Shown here: one piece after another, positions 8,870-18,463 of the stretch
Position numbering within the stretch: position 1 is the stretch's first letter
Layout of the letters: each line of letters starts with the position of its first letter
DNA from: Shimia aestuarii
GTDB taxonomy: Bacteria > Pseudomonadota > Alphaproteobacteria > Rhodobacterales > Rhodobacteraceae
NCBI RefSeq assembly: GCF_022814865.1
Contig: NZ_JAKVRD010000004.1
Location: forward strand, 1 to 64,000
Reading direction: 5' to 3'
DNA length: 64,000 bases
Notes under the pieces: model-generated
What the model was told of the DNA's origin: nothing
The model's input: the letters and a program-made list of their open reading frames with translations, nothing else
The model's database searches: none
Made by a program: the position numbers and the translations under genes

Positions 8870-9808
8870 ATGAGCGACGCAAGCGTTAACAGCCAAGCAG
8901 ATTTCAACGAGGCCAGCTTTGGCGATTACTTCGCCCTGCTGAAGCCGCGCGTGATGTCGCTTGTCGTGTTCACAGCGCTTGTCGGCCTGCTCGCGGCTCC
9001 CGTGGACGTGCACCCGTTCATTGCCTTCGCCTCGATCCTGTTCATCGCGGTCGGCGGCGGCGCCTCCGGTGCGCTCAATATGTGGTGGGACGCAGATATC
9101 GACGCGGTGATGAAACGCACCCAGGGTCGTCCGATCCCCGCCGGTAAGGTGACCCGCGATGAGGCCTTTGCCATCGGCATCACGCTTTCGGCCTTTGCCT
9201 GCATCATGCTGGCGCTGGCTGCGAACGTCTTTGCCGGGCTGCTTCTCGCCTTCACTATCTTCTTCTACGTGGTGATCTACACCATGTGGCTCAAGCGTTG
9301 GACGCCGCAGAACATCGTCATCGGTGGTGCTGCGGGCGCCTTTCCCCCGATGATCGGTTGGGCCGTGGCGACGGGCGGTGTCTCGATCGAATCCGTCCTC
9401 ATGTTCACCCTGACCTTCATGTGGACCCCGCCGCATTTCTGGGCGCTCTGCCTGTTCATGAAATCGGACTACAAGGATGCGGGGGTGCCGATGCTGCACG
9501 TGACCCACGGGCGCCGCGTGACCCGCAACCATATCCTCGTCTATACGATCCTCCTCGCCATCGTGGCCATCGGCATGGCCTTTACCGGCGTCGGCGGCCC
9601 GATCTACCTGGCGACCGCGCTTCTCCTGAACGGTCTGTTCCTCATTGGGGCGATCTCGATCTGGCGTCGCGACGAAGCGACCGCCGAAGCCGATTCCTAC
9701 AAGCGCGAAAAGAGCTTCTTCGGCCTGTCGCTGCTTTACCTGTTCCTGCACTTCGGTGCGATCCTCGTCGAGGCGACGCTGGCGCGCTATGGCATGGGGG
9801 GCTGGTAA
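8870..9808 (+). CDS. ctaB: protoheme IX farnesyltransferase (heme O synthase)
   Basis: UbiA-family membrane prenyltransferase that farnesylates heme b to heme O, the precursor of heme A in the oxidase. The substrate-binding motif NMWWDADID is at residues 70-78, and a second acidic motif follows in YKREKSFFG-type context near the C-terminus. Many hydrophobic helices; 312 aa, normal. It has an AGGAAGGA ribosome binding site and lies in the oxidase operon, whose other products need this heme. Confidence 0.96.
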   Translation: MSDASVNSQADFNEASFGDYFALLKPRVMSLVVFTALVGLLAAPVDVHPFIAFASILFIAVGGGASGALNMWWDADIDAVMKRTQGRPIPAGKVTRDEAFAIGITLSAFACIMLALAANVFAGLLLAFTIFFYVVIYTMWLKRWTPQNIVIGGAAGAFPPMIGWAVATGGVSIESVLMFTLTFMWTPPHFWALCLFMKSDYKDAGVPMLHVTHGRRVTRNHILVYTILLAIVAIGMAFTGVGGPIYLATALLLNGLFLIGAISIWRRDEATAEADSYKREKSFFGLSLLYLFLHFGAILVEATLARYGMGGW

Positions 9809-9812
9809 GACC

Positions 9813-9974
9813 ATGAGCTTTCGTGAGGAACATGAACTCCACAAACGCCGCCTTGGCCGCAATATCGGCCTCGCGCTGGTGCTTGTCGGCTTTATCGCCA
9901 TCGTGTTCGGCCTGACCGTGGTCAAGGTCACGCGCGGCGACTACGAACCTGAAAACGCAAGGATTCAGAACTGA
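9813..9974 (+). CDS. small single-span membrane protein of the cytochrome oxidase operon (CoxF-like)
   Basis: A 53-aa protein, [13 protein letters not shown] then one hydrophobic helix (residues about 18-37) and a short charged tail. It fills the gap between ctaB and ctaG exactly: it starts 4 bp after the ctaB stop and its TGA overlaps the ctaG ATG. Rhodobacterales carry such a small conserved gene here, often annotated as a cytochrome c oxidase assembly or hypothetical protein. Position and membrane topology suggest an assembly or subunit role; the function is inference. Confidence 0.8.
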   Translation: MSFREEHELHKRRLGRNIGLALVLVGFIAIVFGLTVVKVTRGDYEPENARIQN

Positions 9975-10549
9975 TGGCGATGGACCCCAAGATCAAGACA
10001 TTGGCCCAGACCCTCGGCGTCGTCGTGACCATGGGTGCGCTGGCATGGGCCTCTGTGCCCTTCTACGATTGGTTCTGCCGGGTGACAGGCTTTGGTGGCA
10101 CCACGGGTGTGGCCGAGGATGGGTCGGGCGAAATTCTCGAACAGACCATCAAGGTCCGTTTTGACGGCAGCAAAGAACGCGACTTCCCGTGGGAGTTCAA
10201 ACCCGTTCAGCGCACGATGGAAATCCGTATCGGGGAAACCGGGCTCGCCTTCTACGAGGCCTACAACCCGACGGACCGCCCCATTGCCGGATCGGCAAGC
10301 TACAACGTCTTCCCCTACGAGGCAGGCGGCTACTTTACCAAGATCGACTGCTTCTGCTTTGAAGAGCAGGTGCTGCAACCGGGCGAGCGTATCTCTATGC
10401 CCGTCTCTTTCTACATCGACCCCGAGATCGTCGAGGACCGGGATGCGCAATACGTGACCCACATCACCCTGTCCTACACGTTCCACGAAATCGACCTGCC
10501 CGAGACCACAGCGGCGCTCGCGCAGGAAACCGAAACTGAAGTAAACTAA
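9974..10549 (+). CDS. ctaG: cytochrome c oxidase assembly protein CtaG/Cox11
   Basis: Periplasmic, membrane-anchored copper chaperone that delivers CuB to subunit I. N-terminal anchor (residues about 12-32), then the periplasmic beta domain with the copper motif C126-F-C128-F ([10 protein letters not shown]). The 191-aa length is standard. Its start codon overlaps the stop of the 53-aa gene (TGATG), indicating translational coupling. Confidence 0.96.
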   Translation: MAMDPKIKTLAQTLGVVVTMGALAWASVPFYDWFCRVTGFGGTTGVAEDGSGEILEQTIKVRFDGSKERDFPWEFKPVQRTMEIRIGETGLAFYEAYNPTDRPIAGSASYNVFPYEAGGYFTKIDCFCFEEQVLQPGERISMPVSFYIDPEIVEDRDAQYVTHITLSYTFHEIDLPETTAALAQETETEVN

Positions 10550-10577
10550 GAAGCCTTCCAACGAGGGAATAACGAAA

Positions 10578-11387
10578 ATGGCGCACGCTAAGAACCACGA
10601 CTATCATATTCTGCCGCCGTCGGCCTGGCCCCTTCTGGGATCGGTCGGGGCCTTCATCATGCTCTTCGGGGCGGTGCTCTGGATGGCCAATGACATGCCC
10701 TGGATGTTCCTGATCGGGCTGGTGGTTGTTCTCTATACCATGTTCGGCTGGTGGTCGGACGTTGTCGCCGAGGGCAACAACGGCGTCGATCACACTCCGG
10801 TCGTCCAGATCGGCCTGCGCTACGGCTTTATCCTCTTCATCATGTCCGAAGTCATGTTCTTCGCCGCATGGTTCTGGAGCTTCTTCAAGCACGCGATCTA
10901 CCCGATGCACCCCGATGGGATCAGCCCCGGCGTCGATGGCGTTTGGCCGCCCGCTGGTATCGAGACCTTCGACCCTTGGCACCTGCCGCTCATCAACACG
11001 CTGATCCTGCTTTGCTCGGGTATGGCGGCGACTTGGGCGCACCACGCTCTTGCGCATGAGAACAACCGCCAGGACATGAAATGGGGCCTCGTGATCGCCA
11101 TCGGTCTCGGCATCATCTTCACCATCTTCCAGGCCTATGAATATAGCCACGCGGCCTTTGGCTTCTCCGGCAACATCTACGGCGCGAACTTCTTCATGGC
11201 GACGGGCTTCCACGGTTTCCACGTGGTCGTCGGCACGATCTTCCTGTTTGTCTGCCTGATCCGCCTGATGCGTGGTCACTTCACCCCCGAAAACCACGTC
11301 GGTTTCGAGGCCGCAGCCTGGTACTGGCACTTCGTGGACGTTGTCTGGCTCTTCCTCTTCGCCGCCGTCTACATCTGGGGCGGCTAA
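10578..11387 (+). CDS. ctaE: cytochrome c oxidase subunit III
   Basis: Seven-helix subunit III of the aa3 oxidase. Typical segments: [17 protein letters not shown] at the N-terminus, NTLILLCSG, the [10 protein letters not shown] helix and C-terminal [14 protein letters not shown]. 269 aa. It closes the core operon, and an intrinsic terminator lies 54 bp downstream. Confidence 0.97.
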   Translation: MAHAKNHDYHILPPSAWPLLGSVGAFIMLFGAVLWMANDMPWMFLIGLVVVLYTMFGWWSDVVAEGNNGVDHTPVVQIGLRYGFILFIMSEVMFFAAWFWSFFKHAIYPMHPDGISPGVDGVWPPAGIETFDPWHLPLINTLILLCSGMAATWAHHALAHENNRQDMKWGLVIAIGLGIIFTIFQAYEYSHAAFGFSGNIYGANFFMATGFHGFHVVVGTIFLFVCLIRLMRGHFTPENHVGFEAAAWYWHFVDVVWLFLFAAVYIWGG

Positions 11388-11440
11388 GCGTCGGATCGGG
11401 GTTTGCGGTTGAAACACTGCCCCCAAAACACGTAAGTCAG

Positions 11441-11476
11441 GTCGCGGGTTGCCAAGCAGCCCGCGACTTTTTCTTT
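11441..11476 (+). terminator. intrinsic terminator between ctaE and surf1
   Basis: GTCGCGGG (11441-11448) pairs perfectly with CCCGCGAC (11460-11467) and is followed by TTTTTCTTT. It is the clearest terminator in this region and lies only 18 bp before the surf1 GTG, so it should separate, or attenuate, surf1-thrC expression from the oxidase operon. Confidence 0.85.
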
Positions 11477-11494
11477 GCAAGGAATCCCGCCCCC

Positions 11495-12172
11495 GTGTCC
11501 CGCCTTATCCTGCCTCTCGTCTTCGGTATTGTTGGCACCGCGATCCTCGTGTCTCTGGGCAATTGGCAGGTGCGCCGTCTGGCCGAGAAAGAGGCCTATC
11601 TCGCGGCGATCGAGGCACGGATCAACGACGCGCCCGTGGCTGTTCCCGCGATGCCCGATCCCGAAGCCGACCGCTTCCTGCCCGTCACTACGACAGGCAC
11701 AATGACGAACGATGAATTGCACGTGCTCGTCTCCACGAAAGAGCTCGGCGCGGGCTATCGTATCATCTCTGCCTTCGAGACTGAGACCGGCCGTCGCTTG
11801 ATGATCGACCGGGGTTTTGTCGCCATTGAGGACAAGGAGACCTCCCGCGTCACCGGCCCGATGAACATTGGTGGCAATCTCCATTGGCCTGTGGAAATCG
11901 ATAGTTTCACGCCCGAGAATGACGTGGCGGGCAATATCTGGTTCTCGCGCGATGTGCCGACAATGGCCGCCGCTCTCAACGCCGAACCGATCCTCGTCAT
12001 CCTGCGTCAGTCCTCGGTTGAAACGCCGACACTGGCGCCCTTGCCGGTCGATACCTCCGGAATCCCCAACGATCACCTCGAATATATTGTCACTTGGTAT
12101 GGACTGGCGATTGTCTGGGTGTTCATGACGCTTTATTACCTCCTGCGCATGCGCAAAACGAAAAAGGCCTGA
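11495..12172 (+). CDS. SURF1 family cytochrome oxidase assembly protein
   Basis: SURF1 (Shy1) assists heme a insertion into subunit I. The protein has an N-terminal helix (LILPLVFGIVGTAILVSLGNWQ), the conserved GNWQVRRLAEKEAYL segment and a second helix near the C-terminus (WYGLAIVWVFMTLYYLL). 225 aa. The GTG start at 11495 is preceded by AAGGAA and gives the normal length. It follows the oxidase genes but lies behind a strong terminator, and is followed 5 bp later by thrC. Confidence 0.92.
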   Translation: MSRLILPLVFGIVGTAILVSLGNWQVRRLAEKEAYLAAIEARINDAPVAVPAMPDPEADRFLPVTTTGTMTNDELHVLVSTKELGAGYRIISAFETETGRRLMIDRGFVAIEDKETSRVTGPMNIGGNLHWPVEIDSFTPENDVAGNIWFSRDVPTMAAALNAEPILVILRQSSVETPTLAPLPVDTSGIPNDHLEYIVTWYGLAIVWVFMTLYYLLRMRKTKKA

Positions 12173-12177
12173 GTCCC

Positions 12178-13566
12178 GTGAAATACATCTCTACCCGCGG
12201 CAACGCGCCCGAACTGACCTTCGAAGAGGCGATGCTGACCGGCCTCGCGCGCGATGGCGGCCTTTACGTGCCCGAAACCATCCCGACCATGACCAAGGAC
12301 GAGATTGCGGCGCTCGCGGGCCTGTCTTACGAAGAGGCCGCCTTTCGCGTGATGAAACCCTTCATCGGCGACAGCTTCACCGACGACGAATTCAAGGGCA
12401 TCATCGAACGCGCATACGAAGGGTTCCGCCACGACGCCCGCGCACCGCTGGTGCAGCTTGGCCCCAACCATTTCCTGATGGAACTGTTCCACGGCCCGAC
12501 GTTGGCGTTCAAAGACTTCGCAATGCAGCTCATCGGGCAGCTATTTCAGTTCTCGCTGGCACGCCGCAATGAACGCGTGACCATTGTCGGCGCCACCTCC
12601 GGCGATACCGGCTCGGCGGCGATCGAGGCCTTCCGCGGCCTCGACAATGTCGACGTCTTCATCCTTTTCCCGCATGGCCGCGTCTCTGACATCCAGCGCA
12701 AGCAGATGACGACACCCGAGGATGCCAATGTGCACGCCCTCGCGCTCGATGGGGATTTCGACGATTGCCAAGCCCGTCTCAAGGACATGTTCAACGATTT
12801 TGACTTCCGCGATGGCGTGCGCCTCGCCGGGGTGAACTCGATCAACTGGGCGCGCGTTCTGGCGCAGGTCGTCTATTACTTTACCACCGCGACCGCCCTC
12901 GGTGCGCCGTACCGTAAGGTCTCGTTCACGGTGCCGACCGGCAATTTCGGCGACATTTTCGCGGGCTACATCGCCAAGAAGATGGGCCTTCCGATTGATC
13001 GCCTGGTGATCGCGACGAACCAGAACGACATTCTGCATCGCACGATGGAGACCTCGGCCTATACCAAGGAAGGTGTGACGCCCTCGATTTCGCCCTCGAT
13101 GGACATTCAGGTCTCGTCAAACTTCGAGCGCGCCTTGTTCGACGCCTATGGTCGTGATGGCAACGCCGTGTCTCAGCTCATGGACGAGCTGAAATCCGGG
13201 GCCTTCACCGTAAGCCAAGGCGCGATGGAAACCCTGCGCGAGCATTTCTCATCGGGCCGCGCCTCCGAGGATGAGACCCGCGCGACGATCACTTGGGCCT
13301 ATGCCCATTGCGAGGAAGTGCTTTGCCCCCATTCCGCAGTTGGGGTAAAGGTCGCAAACGAGAATCTCGGGGAGACCCCGATGATCACGCTTGCCACGGC
13401 GCACCCGGCCAAATTCCCCGACGCGGTGGAAGAGGCGATGGGCGCACGTCCCGCTCTGCCGCCGCACATGGCGGACATGATGGACAAGCCCGAGCGCGTG
13501 ACACGGGTGCCCAACGATCTCGCCCACCTGACCACCTTTATCAAAGACCGGATCGCTTCACGTTGA
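12178..13566 (+). CDS. thrC: threonine synthase
   Basis: PLP enzyme converting O-phosphohomoserine to threonine. The PLP lysine is K112 in GPTLAFKDFAMQ, and the phosphate-binding GATSGDTGSAA segment follows. The GTG start at 12178 gives the family N-terminus VKYISTRG and 462 aa; the frame extends upstream only into surf1. Its TGA overlaps the TTG start of the next gene, suggesting coupled translation with the M16 peptidase. Confidence 0.96.
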   Translation: MKYISTRGNAPELTFEEAMLTGLARDGGLYVPETIPTMTKDEIAALAGLSYEEAAFRVMKPFIGDSFTDDEFKGIIERAYEGFRHDARAPLVQLGPNHFLMELFHGPTLAFKDFAMQLIGQLFQFSLARRNERVTIVGATSGDTGSAAIEAFRGLDNVDVFILFPHGRVSDIQRKQMTTPEDANVHALALDGDFDDCQARLKDMFNDFDFRDGVRLAGVNSINWARVLAQVVYYFTTATALGAPYRKVSFTVPTGNFGDIFAGYIAKKMGLPIDRLVIATNQNDILHRTMETSAYTKEGVTPSISPSMDIQVSSNFERALFDAYGRDGNAVSQLMDELKSGAFTVSQGAMETLREHFSSGRASEDETRATITWAYAHCEEVLCPHSAVGVKVANENLGETPMITLATAHPAKFPDAVEEAMGARPALPPHMADMMDKPERVTRVPNDLAHLTTFIKDRIASR

Positions 13567-14828
13567 CCACACAGCTTCATACCCTCGCCAATGGCTTTCG
13601 CATCGTGACCGAGCATATGCCCGGCCTCGAGTCGGCCTCGATTGGCATTTGGGTCAATGCCGGCGGACGCCACGAACGGCGCGCGCAGAACGGCATTGCG
13701 CATTTCCTCGAGCATATGGCGTTCAAGGGCACCAAGCGGCGCAGTGCGCTTGATATCGCCGAGGCGATCGAGGACGTGGGCGGCTATATCAACGCCTATA
13801 CGAGCCGCGAAGTGACCGCCTACTACGCGCGCGTCCTGAAGAACGATGTGGCGCTGGCGCTCGACGTGATTGGCGATATCGTTCTCAACCCGGTGTTCGA
13901 CCAAAACGAGATTGAGGTTGAACGCGGTGTGATCCTTCAGGAAATCGGTCAGGCGCTTGATACGCCAGACGATGTAATCTTTGACTGGCTTCAGGAGCGT
14001 GCCTACCCGGATCAACCGATTGGCCGCACCATTCTCGGCGCCGAAGAACGCGTGCGTGCCTTTGGCCGCGAGGATCTGGCAGGGTTCGTTTCCGAGCACT
14101 ACCGCCCCGAGAACATGGTGCTCGCAGCGACGGGTGCAGTCGATCACGACATGATCGTGCGCCTGTCAGAAGAGATGTTCGGGCATCTCAAGGGCGGGCG
14201 GGCCATGCCGCTTGATCCTGCGCGCTTCGTTGGCGGCGAATACCGCACCGAGAAGACCCTCGAGCAAGCCCATCTCGCGCTTGGCTTTGAAAGCCCCGAC
14301 TACTGCGACCCGGATATCTATACCGCACAGATCTATGCCACAGCCCTCGGTGGCGGCATGTCCTCGCGCTTGTTTCAAGAAATCCGTGAGCGCCGCGGTC
14401 TCTGCTACACGATCTATTCGCAGGCCGGGGCCTATGCCGATACCGGTATGATGACGATCTATGCGGGCACTTCCGGATCTCAAATCGCCGATCTGTGCCG
14501 TGTGACCATCGAAGAGCTTAAGCGCGCTGCCGAAGGTATGAGCGCCAAGGAAATCGCGCGCGCACGAATCCAGATGAAAGCCGGTCTTCTCATGGGGCTC
14601 GAAAGCCCGTCGAGCCGTGCCGAACGTCTTGCGCGGCTTCTGGCGATATGGGGCTATGTGCCCACGCTTCAGGAAACGGTCGAACGGATCGACGGGATTT
14701 CCGATGCCGATGTGCGCCGCTTTGCCGAACATATGGCCGTCGAGGCCCGCCCTGCGCTTGCGCTCTATGGTCCTGTCTCTGCCGCGCCCGATCTGGCGAC
14801 GCTGCAAGACCTGCGGTGCGCCGCCTGA
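13563..14828 (+). CDS. M16 family zinc peptidase (PqqL/MPP-like)
   Basis: Insulinase-family peptidase related to the mitochondrial processing peptidase beta subunit. The inverted zinc motif HFLEH is at residues 47-51, followed by the GTKRRSALDIAEAIEDVGGYINAYTSRE region with small variations typical of the family. The TTG at 13563 is the only start giving the family N-terminus (LTTQLHTLANGFRIVTEHMPG, cut to its key part TLANG); it overlaps the thrC stop by TTGA. 421 aa, the standard alphaproteobacterial length. It is followed by a GNAT gene with TGATG overlap. Confidence 0.92.
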   Translation: MTTQLHTLANGFRIVTEHMPGLESASIGIWVNAGGRHERRAQNGIAHFLEHMAFKGTKRRSALDIAEAIEDVGGYINAYTSREVTAYYARVLKNDVALALDVIGDIVLNPVFDQNEIEVERGVILQEIGQALDTPDDVIFDWLQERAYPDQPIGRTILGAEERVRAFGREDLAGFVSEHYRPENMVLAATGAVDHDMIVRLSEEMFGHLKGGRAMPLDPARFVGGEYRTEKTLEQAHLALGFESPDYCDPDIYTAQIYATALGGGMSSRLFQEIRERRGLCYTIYSQAGAYADTGMMTIYAGTSGSQIADLCRVTIEELKRAAEGMSAKEIARARIQMKAGLLMGLESPSSRAERLARLLAIWGYVPTLQETVERIDGISDADVRRFAEHMAVEARPALALYGPVSAAPDLATLQDLRCAA

Positions 14829-15418
14829 TGCTCTTGGGGCGGCGGAAGGTCCGCATCGAGACGGAGCGCCTGACTCTGCGCCCCCCTCTGCACGGAGATT
14901 TTCGGGCTTGGACCTGCCTGCGGAGCGAAAGCGCGGATTTCCTGATTCCGTGGGAGCCGTCCTGGTCGGCCGATCATCTGAGCCGCAAGAGCTTTACCAA
15001 CAGGGTCTATTGGGCTCAGCGCGCAATCAGTGGCGGCACCGCCATGCCCCTGTTCCTCGTGCGCCGCTCTGACGAAATGCTCCTTGGGGCGATTACCCTC
15101 GACAATATCCGCCGTGGCCCGTCGCAGGCAGGGACACTTGGGTATTGGATCGGCGAGCGGCATACCCGCCAAGGCTACATGCGCGAGACCATCGAAGCCG
15201 TCGTGCATCACGCCTTCACGCAGTTGGACCTCAGCCGGATCGAAGCCGCCTGTCTGCCCGAGAATACCGCGTCGCGCGGGGTGCTCGAGAAATCGGGTTT
15301 CAAGTACGAAGGTGTCGCCCAGAGTTATCTGCAGATCAATGGCCGCTGGCGGACCCATGTCCTTTATGCGGCACTGCGCGGCGATCGCCGTGGCCGGACA
15401 CTCGTCGGACAGGCCTAG
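14828..15418 (+). CDS. GNAT family N-acetyltransferase (RimJ/RimL type)
   Basis: Acetyl-CoA dependent acetyltransferase of 196 aa. It opens with RIETERLTLRPP, typical of the RimJ/RimL subgroup acting on protein N-termini. The acetyl-CoA binding stretch is GYWIGERHTRQGYMRE and the C-terminal half has the LSRIEAACLPENTASRGVLEKSGF pattern in pieces. The ATG overlaps the M16 stop (TGATG). The natural substrate cannot be told from sequence. Confidence 0.88.
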   Translation: MLLGRRKVRIETERLTLRPPLHGDFRAWTCLRSESADFLIPWEPSWSADHLSRKSFTNRVYWAQRAISGGTAMPLFLVRRSDEMLLGAITLDNIRRGPSQAGTLGYWIGERHTRQGYMRETIEAVVHHAFTQLDLSRIEAACLPENTASRGVLEKSGFKYEGVAQSYLQINGRWRTHVLYAALRGDRRGRTLVGQA

Positions 15419-15484
15419 CCTTACACAAATTTGATCCGCCAACACGTGTCCCCATGCTATCCTTTCGCCCGAAAGGAGCCTGAC

Positions 15485-16297
15485 ATGATCCGCCTGATCC
15501 TTCTGTGCCTCTTGGTTGCCGGTATGGCCCGCGCTGAGGACCGTCGCCCGAGCCATTGTATCGCGCTCGCTGATGCCGGGGGGCTTGCCTATCTCCACAA
15601 GGCGAGTTTCCGCGACCCGCTTGAGGCAAACCATGTCCGGCTAAGTTATATCGCGCACGCCTCATTCCTGATTCAGACCGATGACGGGGTGTCAGCGGTG
15701 ACGGACTACACGGGCTTCATCGGCAATACCGACCTGATCCCCGACGTGGTGACCATGAACCACGCTCATGAGACCCACTACACCGACGCCCCAGACCCCG
15801 CGATCCGGCATGTGCTCGAAGGCTGGGGGCAGGGGAGAGGCCCAGCCGATCACCACCTCGATCTCGGCTCGCTCCTCGTGCGCAACGTACCGACCGATAT
15901 CCGTCGCGGCGGCGACGCGGTCGAGGCGCATGGCAATTCGATCTTTGTCTTCGAGGCCGCAGGCCTCTGCATCGCGCACCTTGGTCACTTGCATCACGAA
16001 CCAACCCCGGCCCAATATGCTGCTCTTGGCCGTATGGATGTGGTGATGGCAGCCGTGGACGGCACGCTGACGCTCGACCTGCCGTCGATGATCCGCGTTC
16101 TGCAAAAGATGAAGGCGCGCATCGTGATCCCGATGCACTGGTTTCAAGGCTGGACGCTCGATGCCTTTCTCGAAGGCATGTCACGCGACTATGAGATCGT
16201 CCGCGATGGCGCGAGCGAGATCGCGGTTTCTCTGCGCACCCTCCCAGAACGCCCGACGATCCACGTGCTTCGGCCGCGCTTCCTACGTGACCCCTGA
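15485..16297 (+). CDS. exported metallo-beta-lactamase-fold hydrolase
   Basis: A 270-aa protein with an N-terminal signal peptide (MIRLILLCLLVAGMARA). The first metal motif reads H93-A-H95-E-T-H98; the family usually has HxHxDH, so the aspartate of the second metal site is replaced by threonine. Later histidines lie in IAHLGHLHHE and PMHWFQGW, as in UlaG-like proteins. The start at 15485 was preferred over 15431 because it gives a clean signal peptide and follows an AGGAG-like site (aaaggagcc). Periplasmic; substrate unknown. Confidence 0.8.
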   Translation: MIRLILLCLLVAGMARAEDRRPSHCIALADAGGLAYLHKASFRDPLEANHVRLSYIAHASFLIQTDDGVSAVTDYTGFIGNTDLIPDVVTMNHAHETHYTDAPDPAIRHVLEGWGQGRGPADHHLDLGSLLVRNVPTDIRRGGDAVEAHGNSIFVFEAAGLCIAHLGHLHHEPTPAQYAALGRMDVVMAAVDGTLTLDLPSMIRVLQKMKARIVIPMHWFQGWTLDAFLEGMSRDYEIVRDGASEIAVSLRTLPERPTIHVLRPRFLRDP

Positions 16298-16323
16298 AGG
16301 GCGCGCATGCTAGAGATGCGGAC

Positions 16324-17733
16324 ATGAGTCTTACGCCCGTTTCCCACCCGTTTCTCGACACCCTCGCCAAGCAGCTTCCTGCTGATACGTTGCGCAGGCC
16401 TGAGCCGCGCTACCTTGAGGAACCGCGTGGCCGATATCAGGGGCAGGCGGGGGCCGCCCTTGCCCTGCCGCGCAGCGTCGAGGAGGTCTCGATCCTCGTC
16501 ACCGCCTGTAACGCCGCCCACGTGGCCGTCGTGCCCTATGGCGGCGGCACCGGGCTTGTCGGCGGACAGATCATGCCGGAAGGCCCTGCGCCGCTTATCC
16601 TGTCGCTGGAACGAATGAACCGTATTCGTGCCGTACATCCGCTCGAAAATGTACTTGTCGCCGAGGCCGGCGCAATCCTTGCCGATGTGCAGGCCGCCGC
16701 TGAGGCGGCCGACCGTCTCTTTCCGCTCTCGCTTGCCGCCGAAGGCACGGCGCGTATCGGAGGCAATCTCGCAACCAATGCAGGCGGCGTGAACGTCCTG
16801 CGCTACGGCAATACGCGCGACCTCTGTCTTGGGCTTGAGGCCGTCCTTCCGACGGGCGACATCTGGAACGGTCTGACCCGGCTGCGCAAGGACAATACCG
16901 GCTATGACCTGCGCGGTCTCCTCGTCGGCTCCGAAGGCTCGCTCGGCATCATCACCGCCGCCGCTCTCAAGCTTGCGCCGCGCCCCGCCTCGCGTGGCAC
17001 CGCGCTCATGGTGGTGAGGGATCCCGCCGCCGCCCTGCGCCTTCTGGAACTGGCCCGCGATCACGTGGGTGAAGCGGTCTCCGCCTTTGAGATCATGCAC
17101 CGTCAGGGGCCGGAGTTCGTGCGCGACACCCTCCCGGACATCCGCCAGCCTTTCTCGGAGACGCCCGAATGGATGGTGCTGGTCGAACTCGGCATGTCGC
17201 AAGGCGCAGAGCACGCGCTCGAAGCGATATTCGCCGCCGCACTTGACGCCGGGCTGGTGGAGGACGGGCTGATTGCTCAAAGCGAAGGGCAACGCGGCGA
17301 TTTCTGGTCCCTGCGCGAGCATATCCCCGTCGCCAACAAACGCATTGGCTCGATCAGCAGCCACGACATTTCCCTGCCGCTCTCTGCGCTGCCGGAGTTT
17401 GTCGCCGAGGCCGGAGAGAAGCTCGCCGCTCTGGGAGATTTTCGGATCAACTGTTTCGGGCATTTGGGCGACGGCAACCTGCACTATAACGTCTTTCCCG
17501 CCACGGGCCGCGACCGCGCCGAATATGAGAACCAGCGCGCGGCGGTCAAATCCCTCGTTCATGATCTCGTCGCCGCGTATGACGGCTCATTTAGTGCGGA
17601 ACACGGTGTCGGTCGCTTCAAGACCGGCGATCTGCAAAACTACGGCGATCCTGCCAAGCTCGCGGCGATGCGGGCGATCAAGACGGCGCTCGATCCCAAC
17701 GGCATCATGAATCCGGGCGTCGTTCTACCCTGA
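16324..17733 (+). CDS. FAD-linked D-2-hydroxyacid dehydrogenase (GlcD/D2HGDH type)
   Basis: Flavoprotein of the vanillyl-alcohol-oxidase fold, 469 aa. The PYGGGTGLVGGQ segment and GGNLATNAGG are the FAD-pyrophosphate elements; the C-terminal half ends with SAEHGVGRFKT and DPNGIMNPG, characteristic of D-2-hydroxyglutarate and D-lactate dehydrogenases. It oxidises a D-2-hydroxyacid to the 2-oxoacid and passes electrons to ETF or a quinone. Similarity in motif order favours the D2HGDH branch, but glycolate or D-lactate cannot be excluded. Confidence 0.88.
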   Translation: MSLTPVSHPFLDTLAKQLPADTLRRPEPRYLEEPRGRYQGQAGAALALPRSVEEVSILVTACNAAHVAVVPYGGGTGLVGGQIMPEGPAPLILSLERMNRIRAVHPLENVLVAEAGAILADVQAAAEAADRLFPLSLAAEGTARIGGNLATNAGGVNVLRYGNTRDLCLGLEAVLPTGDIWNGLTRLRKDNTGYDLRGLLVGSEGSLGIITAAALKLAPRPASRGTALMVVRDPAAALRLLELARDHVGEAVSAFEIMHRQGPEFVRDTLPDIRQPFSETPEWMVLVELGMSQGAEHALEAIFAAALDAGLVEDGLIAQSEGQRGDFWSLREHIPVANKRIGSISSHDISLPLSALPEFVAEAGEKLAALGDFRINCFGHLGDGNLHYNVFPATGRDRAEYENQRAAVKSLVHDLVAAYDGSFSAEHGVGRFKTGDLQNYGDPAKLAAMRAIKTALDPNGIMNPGVVLP

Positions 17734-17742
17734 AAAGGGAAA

Positions 17743-17770
17743 CGCCCCGCCCTGAAATGAGGACGGGGCG
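17743..17770. terminator. terminator hairpin between convergent genes
   Basis: CGCCCCG...CCT pairs with AGG...CGGGGCG with one mismatch over a six-base loop. On the minus strand TTT and TTTT runs follow, so it best serves apt; it also ends the plus-strand dehydrogenase gene. Confidence 0.7.
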
Positions 17771-17848
17771 CGATCACCATGATCGTGCAAGCGAGTGTCG
17801 GCTCCCGACCGACAGGCACATCTGGCACGCAAAACCTTTCAGAAGTCT

Positions 17849-18391
17849 TTACAGACCCTCGAATTCGCACAGAACCGAGACATTAACGCCCATCTCTTCG
17901 AGTTTCTTACGTCCGCCAAGTTCGGGCAGGTCGATGATGAAGGAACAGGCAACGATCTCGCCGCCAAGCCGCTCGATAAGCTTGATCCCGGCCTCGGCAG
18001 TGCCGCCCGTTGCAAGCAGGTCGTCGACGACGAGGATCTTCTCGCCAGGCTCAATGGCGTCATCGTGGATTTCGACGATCGCCTCGCCATATTCGAGCTT
18101 ATAGTCCTGCGAGATAGTGGTGCCGGGGAGTTTGCCCTTCTTGCGAATGGGCACAAAGCCGAGCGAAAGCTGATGCGCGATTGCGCCGCCAAGGATAAAG
18201 CCTCGCGCTTCAAGCCCGACCACTTTGTCGATCCGCTCGCCCGCGAACGGGTGCAACATCTGGTCAATGGCCATGCGAAAGCCGCGCGGGTCGGCAAAGA
18301 GCGTCGTCACATCGCGGAACATGATGCCTTCATGCGGAAAATCCACGATAGTGCGGATGTAGTCCCTGACGTCGTTGCTTTTCTTGCCCAT
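17849..18391 (-). CDS. apt: adenine phosphoribosyltransferase
   Basis: Purine salvage: adenine plus PRPP gives AMP. The PRPP-binding motif [11 protein letters not shown] is at residues 121-131. [14 protein letters not shown] lies upstream of it, the usual type I PRTase layout. 180 aa, normal. It faces the preceding gene across a hairpin. MtnP, which releases adenine from methylthioadenosine, is encoded about 1.1 kb further on and would supply its substrate. Confidence 0.96.
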   Translation of the reverse strand: MGKKSNDVRDYIRTIVDFPHEGIMFRDVTTLFADPRGFRMAIDQMLHPFAGERIDKVVGLEARGFILGGAIAHQLSLGFVPIRKKGKLPGTTISQDYKLEYGEAIVEIHDDAIEPGEKILVVDDLLATGGTAEAGIKLIERLGGEIVACSFIIDLPELGGRKKLEEMGVNVSVLCEFEGL

Positions 18392-18463
18392 GTTGGTCCC
18401 CTTGCTGGTCGGCCTCAGCTTTTACTGATGCCGCGCCTCTACGCAAGAGGGCAGGGCGATCGG

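Noticed and set aside
7940-9931. 663-codon minus-strand open frame opposite ctaC/ctaB
   Set aside because: Histidine/arginine/aspartate-rich shadow of membrane protein codons; it covers two genes with clear catalytic motifs.
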